Positions 8,400 to 16,284 of a DNA stretch of 64,000 nucleotides are shown here, in pieces. Every line of letters starts with the position of its first letter. Within the stretch, counting starts at the first letter, position 1. The position numbers and the translations under genes are program-made. The notes beneath the pieces were generated by a model. That model was not told the DNA's origin, searched no databases, and saw nothing but the letters and a program-made list of their open reading frames with translations. The DNA comes from JAHEDT01 sp963825615 (lineage in GTDB: Bacteria > Desulfobacterota > Desulfuromonadia > Desulfuromonadales > BM103): contig CAWGTV010000002.1 of assembly GCA_963825615.1 (NCBI GenBank), positions 1 through 64,000 of the forward strand, in the 5' to 3' direction.

Positions 8400-8515
8400 A
8401 GTTCAGTCCTGAATTATTGCAGCGGGACTTTTATCATACAAGCCCGTTGATTGGCAAGAGATTTTGGCATGGCCGCAAGAGAAGATGCAAGAATTAATGC
8501 AGGGTGTCGCCAAGA

Positions 8516-9233
8516 TTACTCTTTTAACTTCACACGCAACTGCCCTTCACTGACTTCCACCTCGTCGATGCCGTCGGCAAAGGCCTTCCAGAAACCTTTT
8601 TGATTGCCGAACTCAGAAACCAGGTCGACATTTTTCATGTTGCCGAGCCAGGCGTTGGGGATCGGCACCCCCCAGATGCTGACGCCCCGTAACATGACGA
8701 CCGGCTTATTGCTTTGGTAGGCCAGTTCAAGCCCTGCCGTGACTTTGAGGGTCTTGCCGCCGAACAGGGGCATCTCTTCGTCGAGGGGGATCAGCAGCTT
8801 GGCGCTGGCCAGATTTCTGGAGAGATTGATGGCGAGCCTTGGCGCCAGGTTCGTGTTCTTCGCCAGCAGGGCATTGAGCTCGCGTTCGGAGAGGATGATT
8901 TGCCGGTCGGCGTCCTGTTCACTGTAGCGTTCCGGCTGCAAGGGTTCGTTCTCCGCGGATTGCGTGTTGTCCCCGGTGCAGGGCAGGAATCCTGCGCTGG
9001 CGCTCCAGTCGTTCGAGCTTGTTTTCCAAGACCTGTTCTTCGCTGGTACTCAAGGTGACCGGTTTGAAAGCGCTGGGGAACAGGTAGGTGTTGACCGCCC
9101 AGAGCGCCACCAGTGTTGCGATGCAACTGGCGACGACGACAATGCCGAGGATCTTCAGCCAGTTGTGTTGTGGCAGCTGTTGCTGGGCCGGTGTTGGTTG
9201 TAAATCGGTTGGCAGCCGGGGGTCGATGTTCAT
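8516..9233 (-). CDS. Membrane-anchored hypothetical protein (one frameshift)
   Basis: The N-terminal third has a Pro/Gln-rich cytoplasmic stretch and one membrane helix (ILGIVVVASCIATLVALWAV), then a coiled, charged linker. The remainder is a soluble domain with repeated Leu/Asn pattern (ELNALLAKNTNLAPRLAINL) and a Trp-containing end (GVSIWGVPIPNAWLG). The two parts are in different frames. Removing one C from CCCC at 8971-8974 (plus strand) joins them as HRDNTQSAENEPLQPERYS. I do not recognise a function; it probably acts in the periplasm. It precedes the FrnE-like gene in transcription of the other minus-strand genes only loosely, with no overlap. Confidence 0.6.
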
Positions 9234-9273
9234 CTTTGGATCCTGATCGGGAAACTTTTCTGTCCGCAGTCGC

Positions 9274-9867
9274 TCAGCCTGCCGTGGTGATCAGCGTGCG
9301 GTAATTGGCATAGGGTTGGAATCCGACCAGGGCGTGCTGATGATAAATGCCGGTCGGCACGGCCGTCACGCCTAGTTCCGCCGCCCGTCGCCAATCGTCA
9401 TCCACCGCGGCGGCATAGCTCTGCCGGTCGATGGCTTGCAGGGCCGCGTCGGCATCCAGGCCGAGAGCGGAGGCGATGGCCACCAATTCCGCCGGCAAGG
9501 CAATGTTACGACCTTCGACGAAGTAGGCATGATAAACGGCCATGTGAAATGCTTCGCCAGCTCCTTGCTCTTCGGCCCACTTGCCCAGTTCCTGGGCGCG
9601 ACGACTGTTGAAGGTGCGAGTGCGTTGGCCAAATGGCAGGTCGAGCTCCTTGGCGACCTGGTAGACGCGTTGCATCATCGCCTCTATATCGTAGGGCCCG
9701 GCAAAGAGATCGGCCAGCTCCTGACCCTCTTCGGGAGTCTCCGGATGCAGCGGAAAAACACACCAGCGAATGGCCAAACCAAATTCCTCGCGCAGTCTGT
9801 CGGTACGCACGGTACCGAAGTAGCACCAGGGTCAGATGTAGTCGAAATAGATCTCCAGAGTTTCCAT
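9274..9867 (-). CDS. FrnE/DsbA-like thioredoxin-fold oxidoreductase, candidate selenoprotein
   Basis: The reading frame from the ATG at 9867 gives METLEIYFDYI, then TGA, then PWCYFGTVRTDRLREEFG, and continues to 9274 (197 residues if the TGA is read through). FrnE-family proteins have a CPxC active site at exactly this place, so the TGA replaces the first cysteine and gives U-P-W-C. The rest is a typical FrnE/DsbA two-domain thioredoxin fold with the cis-Pro loop TAVPTGIYH near the C-terminus. A hairpin with a 5-nt loop lies 20 nt after the TGA. The family catalyses thiol-disulfide exchange in the cytoplasm. Without readthrough, a start inside the gene would give a protein lacking the catalytic motif. 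The ribosome site before the ATG is weak. The alternative is a single substitution of a Cys codon. Confidence 0.78.
9800..9834 (-). promoter_or_regulatory. Candidate bacterial SECIS hairpin after the in-frame TGA
   Basis: On the minus strand TGA is at 9834-9832. The stem TCGGTAC (9818-9812) / GTACCGA (9806-9800) is a perfect 7 bp with loop CGTGC (9811-9807). The loop starts 20 nt after the TGA and has G as its second base. This agrees with the published bacterial SECIS pattern of a short apical loop, a G among its first two bases and spacing of about 16-37 nt. Lower-stem pairing is poor. Confidence 0.6.
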
Positions 9868-9942
9868 AGAGCAAGGTTAACAGACAGGGGTGAAAGGGCA
9901 ATGGAGGAGCACGATAGAAACGAGCCATGTAGATTAAATGAA

Positions 9943-9978
9943 CAGGCGGGCGGCCCTCAAGGGTTGGTCGCCCGCCTG
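9943..9978. terminator. Strong hairpin between convergent/adjacent minus genes
   Basis: A 10-bp perfect stem CAGGCGGGCG / CGCCCGCCTG with a 16-nt loop lies 49 nt past the stop of the 10027-10467 gene. On the minus strand it is followed by TTCATTTAAT, a weak T tract, so it probably ends that gene's transcript. Confidence 0.6.
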
Positions 9979-10026
9979 CGTTGGCCGTCGCACTCGCGAT
10001 GAGTGAACGGTTGCCGTTATGCAGGG

Positions 10027-10467
10027 TTAGTTATGCATCCCCCAACCGAACCAGAGCCCCGGCTGCTTAATCACCATGCTGACATAGTTGTCCAGATGGC
10101 GATGGTCATGCGCGGGATAGCTGACCTTCGGGTATGCACGGTGATGATGCTCATGGCGGTCGTTATTGCGATGCTCGTAGCGGTTGTTGATCCGTTCGCC
10201 CTTGCGGTCCAGGTGGCGGTTGATCTGGTCGCCCTTTTTCTGGAAGTGGTAGGCTTTCCGATAGTTCCCCTGATCGGCAGCACGATCGGCCTTGCGGTCG
10301 AATTTCTGCTCGATGCGGTCGCCCTTGACATCCAGGTGCCGCTCGATGCGATCCCCCTTGGAGGAGTCACCGTCGTGACTGCTGCGGCTGTTCCCTTTGT
10401 CGGCCAAAGCGGTGGAAGCGAAGCATACGAACAGGAGGGTCAATGTGATCGGGATGATTTTTTTCAT
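10027..10467 (-). CDS. Secreted, highly charged repeat protein
   Basis: This 146-residue protein has a clear signal peptide (KKIIPITLTLLFVCFASTALA, cleavage after ALA). The mature part has short degenerate repeats of the type RIERHLDVKGDRI, EQKFDRKADRA and INRHLDRKGERI, rich in Asp, Lys and Arg. A His-rich segment (HRNNDRHEHHHRAYP) follows and could bind metal. It is probably periplasmic. I do not recognise a named family. It is transcribed alone, diverging from lemA. A long frame on the opposite strand is its shadow. Confidence 0.75.
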   Translation of the reverse strand: MKKIIPITLTLLFVCFASTALADKGNSRSSHDGDSSKGDRIERHLDVKGDRIEQKFDRKADRAADQGNYRKAYHFQKKGDQINRHLDRKGERINNRYEHRNNDRHEHHHRAYPKVSYPAHDHRHLDNYVSMVIKQPGLWFGWGMHN

Positions 10468-10651
10468 GATTTTGTCCTTTCTTTCGTTCGGGTTGCCGCA
10501 ATGCTTTTGCTCATTAAGACGGATGACGAGTGAAAGGGTTTACCAGAAAAGTTCATGACCGGCCTGAGAGTCTTGCAACCTCGGGTTTAACATCATAGAA
10601 TCAAGACTGATTTGGCAAGGGCGCTGCGCACAGACAACCAAGGACCATGCC

Positions 10652-11197
10652 ATGAACCTCTTCCTCCTTCTTCCCATTGCCCTCGTCGTCTGGGCGATCA
10701 TCATCTACAACCGCCTGGTGCGCGATCGCCAGCGGGTGCTGACCGCCTGGAGCGATATCGACGTGCAGCTCAAGCGCCGTTACGACCTGATCCCCAAGCT
10801 GGTGGCGGCGGTCGAGCAGTACTCCCGTTACGAACAGTCGACCCTGCAGACCCTGATCGAACTGCGCAGCAGGACGGGGCAGGTGAGTGATGTTGGTGAA
10901 AAGGGTGTCCTGGAAGCACAGATCAGTGGTGGCCTGCGCAGCCTGATCGCCCTGGCCGAGGCTTATCCGCAGCTCAAGGCCGACCAGAGCTTTCTGCAGC
11001 TGCAGGGCGAGTTGACCGAGGTCGAGAACCAGATCCAGTATGCCCGCCGCTTCTACAACGGTTCGGTACGCAACCTGAACACCCGCATCGATTCTTTCCC
11101 CGACCTGATGATCGCACGATTATTCCACTACCTGCCGCAGCCGTTTTTCGAGCTGGATGTCGCAACGGACAGAATCCCTCCGGGGGGCATGTCGTGA
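10652..11197 (+). CDS. lemA: LemA family protein
   Basis: The 181-residue protein has one N-terminal membrane helix (LFLLLPIALVVWAIIIYNRL) followed by the LemA helical domain with the hallmark sequence WSDIDVQLKRRYDLIPKLV and the later ENQIQYARRFYNGSVRNLN. LemA proteins sit in the inner membrane with the helical bundle outside or in the cytoplasm depending on species; their biochemical role is unclear. The stop overlaps the GTG start of the next gene (GTGA), so the two are translated together, a very common pairing for lemA and DUF2207 genes. Confidence 0.93.
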   Translation: MNLFLLLPIALVVWAIIIYNRLVRDRQRVLTAWSDIDVQLKRRYDLIPKLVAAVEQYSRYEQSTLQTLIELRSRTGQVSDVGEKGVLEAQISGGLRSLIALAEAYPQLKADQSFLQLQGELTEVENQIQYARRFYNGSVRNLNTRIDSFPDLMIARLFHYLPQPFFELDVATDRIPPGGMS

Positions 11198-13113
11198 TCA
11201 GGCCTTGGCTCCTGCTCCTGGTCCTTGCCCTGCTGCTGGCTTTGGCGCCTGCAGCGCTGGCCGATGAGCGCATCCTCAACTACCACAGCGATATCGAGGT
11301 CTTTGCCGACGGCTCGATGCAGGTCACCGAAACGATTTGCGTTCGTGCCGAACAACAGGAGATCAAGCGCGGCATCTTCCGGGATTTCCCCACCGATTAC
11401 CGGGATCGCTTCGGTAACCGCTACCGTGTCGGCTTCGAGGTGGTCGATGTCAAGCGCGATGGCCGAAGGGAGGACTGGCACATCCAGGCCATCACGAATG
11501 GTGTGCGGGTTTATGCCGGCAACAAAGATGTCTATCTCGAACGTGGTGACTATACCTACGCGCTGACCTACCGCACCAATCGCCAGCTCGGTTTTTTCGA
11601 GGATCACGATGAGCTTTACTGGAATGTAACCGGCAACCACTGGAGCTTTCCGATCGATGCCGTCACGGCCAGGGTCGTCCTGCCAGGGGGCATCCCCACG
11701 GAACGGCTGATGCCGGAGGCCTACACCGGCCCGCTCGGCGCGAAGGGGCAGGATTACCTCGCCAGCGTCGATGACGACGGCAGCGTCTCCTTTGCGACCA
11801 CGCGGCCCTTCGGCAGAGGTGAAGGGCTGACGATCGTGGTGGCCTGGCCCAAGGGCTACGTACATGAACCGACGCGACGGGAGGAAATCAACTTTTTGCT
11901 ACGCGACAACCGGAGCTGGGTGATCCTGCTGGCCGGCCTCTGCCTGCTGCTGGCCTACTACCTGGTTGCCTGGGTCATGGTCGGGCGGGACCCGCAGGCC
12001 GGTGTGGTCATCACTCGCTATGAGCCGCCGCCCGGCCTGTCTCCGGCCACCGCCCGGTTTGTCGAGCAGATGGGCTACGATCACAAGGCCTTTGCCGCGG
12101 CCATCGTCAACCTGGCGGTCAAGGGGTTGGTGGACATCACGGAATCCGGCAAAGAGTACACGCTGAAACGGACCGACCAGGAGGCAGTGAGCCTGGCCCC
12201 GGGAGAGAAAGCGATCCTCAAACACCTGTTTCGCGACCTCAAGGGAAATGCAATCACCCTGGAGCAGAAACAGCATGCGACGATCCGCAAGGCGCTCAAG
12301 GCGCATGAGGCGGCCCTGAGCTTGAACAATGAAAAGCTCTATTTCATACGCAACCGGGGGTGGCTGGTCCCCGGCTTGCTGATGTCCGGATTGATCTTCG
12401 CCGGGGTGATTTTTGCGCTGCCGAATCAGGAGCTCAAGGCCTCGGGGCTGTTCCTCTCGATCTGGCTGGCTTTCTGGACCCTCGGGGTCTTCGCCCTGGG
12501 CCGCAAGGTCTGGCATGCCTGGCGCAGCATAAAATCACCTTTGGATACGCTCGGCGCCATCTTCATAAGCCTGTTTGCAACGCCGTTTTTCGCCGCGGAG
12601 ATCTTTGTTGCCGGCATGCTGGGCACCCAGGTCTCGGGGGCCATCCCGGTCGTTTTGCTCAGTGCGATAGGTGTCAACGTGCTCTTCCATTACCTGCTCA
12701 AGGCGCCGACCCGGGCCGGTCGCATGCTGCTCGATCAACTGGAGGGCTTCCGGCAGTTTCTTGACGTGGCCGAGCGCGAAGAGATGAACTTCCGCAATCC
12801 TCCGGAGAAGACGCCGGAGTTGTTTGAACGCTTCCTCCCCTATGCCTTGGCCCTCGGTGTCGAGCAACGCTGGATGGAGCGTTTTGCCGGTCTTTTCGGG
12901 CAACTCGCAGCGCGCGGCGAAGATTACCGGCCGGTCTGGTACCATGGCAATCACTGGCAGGTTCATAACCTCGGCGGTTTCGCCAATTCAATCGGCCATT
13001 CGCTTGGTGCAGCTGTATCTTCATCCTCTACGGCACCCGGTTCATCCTCCGGCTCCGGTGGTGGCGGGTCGTCCGGTGGTGGCGGAGGAGGGGGCGGTGG
13101 GGGAGGTTGGTAA
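11194..13113 (+). CDS. DUF2207 membrane protein with poly-Gly tail
   Basis: This 639-residue protein starts at the GTG overlapping lemA. A signal peptide (LLLLVLALLLALAPAALA) is followed by an exported beta-rich DUF2207 domain (residues about 25-230), a membrane helix near residues 245-270, a soluble region, two to three further helices around 390-505, and a C-terminal tail of Ser then Gly ending GGW. The Gly-rich end is typical of this family and is not a frameshift. The function is unknown. The pair with LemA suggests a joint membrane complex. Confidence 0.9.
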   Translation: MIRPWLLLLVLALLLALAPAALADERILNYHSDIEVFADGSMQVTETICVRAEQQEIKRGIFRDFPTDYRDRFGNRYRVGFEVVDVKRDGRREDWHIQAITNGVRVYAGNKDVYLERGDYTYALTYRTNRQLGFFEDHDELYWNVTGNHWSFPIDAVTARVVLPGGIPTERLMPEAYTGPLGAKGQDYLASVDDDGSVSFATTRPFGRGEGLTIVVAWPKGYVHEPTRREEINFLLRDNRSWVILLAGLCLLLAYYLVAWVMVGRDPQAGVVITRYEPPPGLSPATARFVEQMGYDHKAFAAAIVNLAVKGLVDITESGKEYTLKRTDQEAVSLAPGEKAILKHLFRDLKGNAITLEQKQHATIRKALKAHEAALSLNNEKLYFIRNRGWLVPGLLMSGLIFAGVIFALPNQELKASGLFLSIWLAFWTLGVFALGRKVWHAWRSIKSPLDTLGAIFISLFATPFFAAEIFVAGMLGTQVSGAIPVVLLSAIGVNVLFHYLLKAPTRAGRMLLDQLEGFRQFLDVAEREEMNFRNPPEKTPELFERFLPYALALGVEQRWMERFAGLFGQLAARGEDYRPVWYHGNHWQVHNLGGFANSIGHSLGAAVSSSSTAPGSSSGSGGGGSSGGGGGGGGGGGW

Positions 13114-13215
13114 CATTGTCGTCTTGACGTTTTTGCAAGGCGTTATTTTTCAGCTCCCGTTGAGTGCCGTCGAACAGAATGAAATGAATCCGGAATACGA
13201 AGAAAAAATGTCTGA

Positions 13216-13251
13216 GCCTGCTGCAGCGTCAGCGCAGGCGGGCGTTTTTTT
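13216..13251 (+). terminator. Intrinsic terminator of lemA-DUF2207
   Basis: The stem GCCTGC (13216-13221) / GCAGGC (13234-13239) is followed by GGGCGTTTTTTTC. It lies about 100 nt past the DUF2207 stop. Confidence 0.7.
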
Positions 13252-13292
13252 CTTCGCCGGATTGATTTGATGGCGTGAGTGAACCCGCTGTA

Positions 13293-13469
13293 GCGCAGAG
13301 CGCTATGGCGGGCAAAGGTCGGGCGCGACCGGCAAAACTCTTTTGAATTTTAAAGCTCAAAAAAACAAGGGGTTGCGTCCTCTGACGCCGTCTCACTCTT
13401 TTGACTTGCTCAAAAATGATTAAGCATAAAAAGACCCCCCAATGCCTTACCCGCCATAGCGCTCTGCGC
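13293..13469. repeat. 20-bp perfect inverted repeat in a gene-free stretch
   Basis: GCGCAGAGCGCTATGGCGGG at 13293-13312 is repeated exactly in reverse complement at 13450-13469, 137 bp apart. The interval 13260-13600 has no credible gene. The arrangement resembles the ends of a small non-autonomous element or a long-looped hairpin. Confidence 0.6.
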
Positions 13470-13600
13470 CACGGCATGTCCCCTCCACAGCACAGAGCTT
13501 TTGCGGCTGCACACAAACTCGCTGCGCTCAAACAGTCTGTCCGGTTTAATCGCAAAAGGTCCACGCTGCTCCGGCGGCAACAGGAGGAGAAAAGTCAAAA

Positions 13601-13631
13601 CATAAAAAAGCCCTGAATATGCATCCAGGGC
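13601..13631 (-). terminator. Intrinsic terminator of hsp20
   Basis: The stem GCCCTG (13610-13615) / CAGGGC (13626-13631) is followed by TTTTTTATG on the minus strand, about 30 nt after the hsp20 stop. Confidence 0.8.
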
Positions 13632-13661
13632 CGGAAACGGGTTGGTTTTTAAACGTTATGG

Positions 13662-14141
13662 TTAGTGAATCTCTTTACTTTTTTTGCCGGCTCCTCCACT
13701 CTCAACCGGGATCTTCCGGCCCGTCGGTTTTGTCTCGGTAATCGGTACCGTCACTTCAAGCATGCCGTTGTGGTAACTGGCATGGGCCTTCTCGATGTCG
13801 GCGCCGGCAGGCAAAGTCATGCGTCGCTCGAAGGTGTCCAGGCGCGACTCCTGAAGCAGGTAGTCGACTTCTTTCGTCTCTTTCTTGGTGCGCCGCTCGC
13901 CATGAATCACTAGGTCGCGATCATCGATCCTGACATCCAACTTGTCAGAATCGACGCCTGGCAGTTCCGCCTCGAGGTGGAACACACCGTCCTTGATGAA
14001 GCTGTTTACTGCCGGTGAAGTTGTCAATAACCCTGTCTCACCGGTTGCCCGGGTCGAACCAAACATCCTCTTGAACAGATCGTCCATTTCGCGCTGCAGG
14101 GTGCTCAGTTCCCGGATCGGATCATAACGAATCGGTAACAT
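13662..14141 (-). CDS. Hsp20/alpha-crystallin small heat-shock protein
   Basis: This 159-residue holdase chaperone binds unfolding proteins in the cytoplasm. I chose the ATG at 14141 because AGGGG lies 9 nt upstream; a TTG two codons earlier is less likely. The N-terminal arm (DPIRELSTLQREMDDLFKRM) precedes the alpha-crystallin domain, with the conserved stretches FHLEAELPGV and LDVRIDDRDLVIHGERR, and ends with the NGMLEVTVPI motif. It is followed by its own terminator, so it is monocistronic. Confidence 0.93.
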   Translation of the reverse strand: MLPIRYDPIRELSTLQREMDDLFKRMFGSTRATGETGLLTTSPAVNSFIKDGVFHLEAELPGVDSDKLDVRIDDRDLVIHGERRTKKETKEVDYLLQESRLDTFERRMTLPAGADIEKAHASYHNGMLEVTVPITETKPTGRKIPVESGGAGKKSKEIH

Positions 14142-14188
14142 GATCAATCACCCCTTTCTATGGGTTGCCCGCTTCCGCAGATAGCACT

Positions 14189-14208
14189 GGTCGACTGACC
14201 TGTCGACC
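14189..14208. promoter_or_regulatory. Inverted repeat upstream of hsp20 (operator or leader hairpin)
   Basis: GGTCGAC-TGACCT-GTCGACC is a perfect 7-bp inverted repeat about 50 nt upstream of the hsp20 start. It could be an operator or a 5' UTR hairpin controlling heat induction. The sequence alone does not decide. Confidence 0.4.
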
Positions 14209-14479
14209 CTATATTAACTCTAGCTCATAATTCGTGATGCGCAAGCGTTTTGTCGTGTTATTGTTCACATCTAAGTGTTTAACTTATAGTCGAAAAATAA
14301 TGCTTGTCCGAACCTTTCCAGGGACACGGGGTTTATGCTCTTCTGCGTTACGCGGCGTGCGTCGGCCGATTTCCCTATGGCGAATTCCGTATCGCGCGCC
14401 TGGGCTGGCAAGTCTCGTTACCGATTGACTCTGTCGCATCGGGGCATTGCGAGGTGTGCAGGTTGGCATCTTTCTCATC

Positions 14480-14511
14480 AAGCCGCACAAAAAGGCCTTT
14501 TTGTGCGGCTT
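14480..14511. terminator. 32-bp perfect palindrome just upstream of the pfa promoter
   Basis: AAGCCGCACAAAAAGG is followed directly by its exact reverse complement. As RNA it would form a long hairpin with A-U rich middle and a T tract inside the stem. It can insulate the pfa operon from upstream transcription or serve as a protein-binding site. The rest of 14210-14480 holds no gene. Confidence 0.55.
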
Positions 14512-14517
14512 CTGGTC

Positions 14518-14546
14518 TTGTGAAGCATGGCAAAAAAAACTATAAT
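14518..14546 (+). promoter_or_regulatory. Predicted sigma-70 promoter of the pfa-ole operon
   Basis: TTGTGA (14518-14523), a 17-bp spacer and TATAAT (14541-14546), a perfect -10 box. Transcription would start near 14553, about 37 nt before the pfaD-like start codon. Confidence 0.65.
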
Positions 14547-14589
14547 AAGAAGTTTCTGTGCAAGTTTTACTGTTGCATCGTAACCTGCT

Positions 14590-16284
14590 ATGAAATCGCG
14601 TGCCGGTAAGCTGTTTCCCGGAGCGCAAGAAAATCGTTTCAGGGAGTTTTCCTTGCAAGCATTGCAATATAAATCGTCAGACCCTTTGGGGGTTTTCCTC
14701 CCCGGCGAACAGGTCGCGCCAGGACCATCACTGGTGGCAGGTTTGCGCCGCGTCAATCGACCACTCTACCTGCTGGCACAGGACTGTGACAGCAAGATGA
14801 TGACCGGCACGGCAGGCACGCCTCAGGAGAGCAGTGAAGGGATGACCTTCAACGGCATGGCGCTGCCTTGCCCGTTGCACACCCTTGGCGATGCCGGCTT
14901 CTGTCGTGATCATGCCATTCGCTACCCTTATGTGGGCGGCTCCATGGCCAAAGGGATCAGTTCGGTCTCCTTGGTCGAGGCGCTGGCACAGGCCGGTATG
15001 CTGGGCTTCTTCGGTGCCGCCGGATTGCTGGTGGAGGAAGTCGAAGCCGCCATAGATCAGCTGCAAAACTGTATCGCCTGCGGATCTTACGGATTTAACC
15101 TGATTCACAGCCCAAATGAGCCGGGACTTGAAAACGCCCTAGTCGATCTTTACCTGCGCCGCGGCATCACTCTGGTGGAGGCCTCGGCGTTTCTTGACCT
15201 GACCCCGGCACTGGTGCGTTTCCGAACCCATGGCATCATGCGTGATAGCGGGGGGCAGATCATTGCGCCGAATCGGATTATCGCCAAAATCTCGCGGGAG
15301 GAGGTCGCCGCGAAATTTTTTGCCCCGCCGCCGGAGCGGTTTTTGCGGCAGCTGGTAACGGCGGGAGAGCTGACCACCGAACAGGCGCAATGGGCCGGAA
15401 CGATCCCGATGGCCCAGGATGTCACGGTTGAGGCTGATTCCGGCGGGCACACTGACAACCGTCCGGCGCTGGCGCTTTTCCCAACGATCCAGGCGCAGAA
15501 AGACACTTTTCAGAAGCAGTATAATTATCTGCAGCCTCTGCGGGTCGGGCTTGGCGGCGGAATTGCCACGCCGGCTTCAGCGGCGGCAGCTTTCGCTCTT
15601 GGTGCTGCTTACCTGGTGACCGGGACGATCAACCAGGCCTGTATCGAGTCGGGCACCTGTGACGACGTCCGGCAGATGCTCGCCGAGACCCGGCAGGCCG
15701 ATATCACCATGGCACCCTCGGGTGATATGTTCGAGATGGGGGTGAAGGTCCAGGTGCTCAAACGTGGCACCATGTTCTCGATGCGTGCTGCCAAGCTCTA
15801 CGAGCTGTACCGTGCCTACGGCAGCATCGAGGAGCTGCCCGTCGATGAACGCCAGAAACTGGAAAAGACGGTCTTTCGCAAAAGCCTCACCCAGGTCTGG
15901 GAAGAGACGCGCAGTTATTTCAACCAGCGCGACCCGCGTCAGCTGGTGAAGGCAGAGGGCGATCCGAAATATAAGCTGGCCCTGGTGTTCCGCTGGTACC
16001 TCGGGCAGTCACCGGTCTGGGCCAACCACGGCGTGCCTGACCGCAAACTCGATTACCAGATCTGGTGCGGCCCGGCGATGGGGGCTTTCAACGAATGGGT
16101 CAAGGGCTCTTTTCTGCAAGTGCCCGCACAGAGACGGGTTGCCGCCGTTGCCTGGAATATTCTCTTTGGTGCTGCGGTACTGATACGCGCCAACCAACTT
16201 AAACGCCAAGGGGTTTGCCTCGAAGACGAGGCGGCACTGACCACGCCCCTTGAAATTTCTCAGATCAAGGAGTTTCTCAGTTGA
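14590..16284 (+). CDS. pfaD: PfaD-like trans-acting enoyl reductase
   Basis: The 564-residue protein belongs to the PfaD/nitronate-monooxygenase-like FMN family, which acts in trans as the enoyl-ACP reductase of PUFA and polyketide synthases. Visible family stretches are RYPYVGGSMAKGISSVSLVE, MLGFFGAAGLLVEEVEAAI, FNLIHSPNEPGLENALVDLY, VTVEADSGGHTDNRPALALF and the flavin-site VGLGGGIATPASAAAAFALG. Its length matches PfaD. The ribosome site before the ATG at 14590 is weak. The stop overlaps the TTG start of the PfaA-like gene, so it is the first gene of one operon with the synthase. It decides which double bonds are reduced and hence the saturation of the product. Confidence 0.9.
   Translation: MKSRAGKLFPGAQENRFREFSLQALQYKSSDPLGVFLPGEQVAPGPSLVAGLRRVNRPLYLLAQDCDSKMMTGTAGTPQESSEGMTFNGMALPCPLHTLGDAGFCRDHAIRYPYVGGSMAKGISSVSLVEALAQAGMLGFFGAAGLLVEEVEAAIDQLQNCIACGSYGFNLIHSPNEPGLENALVDLYLRRGITLVEASAFLDLTPALVRFRTHGIMRDSGGQIIAPNRIIAKISREEVAAKFFAPPPERFLRQLVTAGELTTEQAQWAGTIPMAQDVTVEADSGGHTDNRPALALFPTIQAQKDTFQKQYNYLQPLRVGLGGGIATPASAAAAFALGAAYLVTGTINQACIESGTCDDVRQMLAETRQADITMAPSGDMFEMGVKVQVLKRGTMFSMRAAKLYELYRAYGSIEELPVDERQKLEKTVFRKSLTQVWEETRSYFNQRDPRQLVKAEGDPKYKLALVFRWYLGQSPVWANHGVPDRKLDYQIWCGPAMGAFNEWVKGSFLQVPAQRRVAAVAWNILFGAAVLIRANQLKRQGVCLEDEAALTTPLEISQIKEFLS

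Noticed and set aside
10003..10533. 176-codon plus-strand frame with hydrophobic stretches
   Set aside because: It is antisense to the charged secreted protein; its Val/Ala-rich hydrophobic pattern follows from complementing Asp/His/Arg codons.
13030..13113. Poly-Gly end of the DUF2207 protein as a frameshift artefact
   Set aside because: Ser/Gly-rich tails are normal for this family, and the lemA neighbour supports an intact gene.
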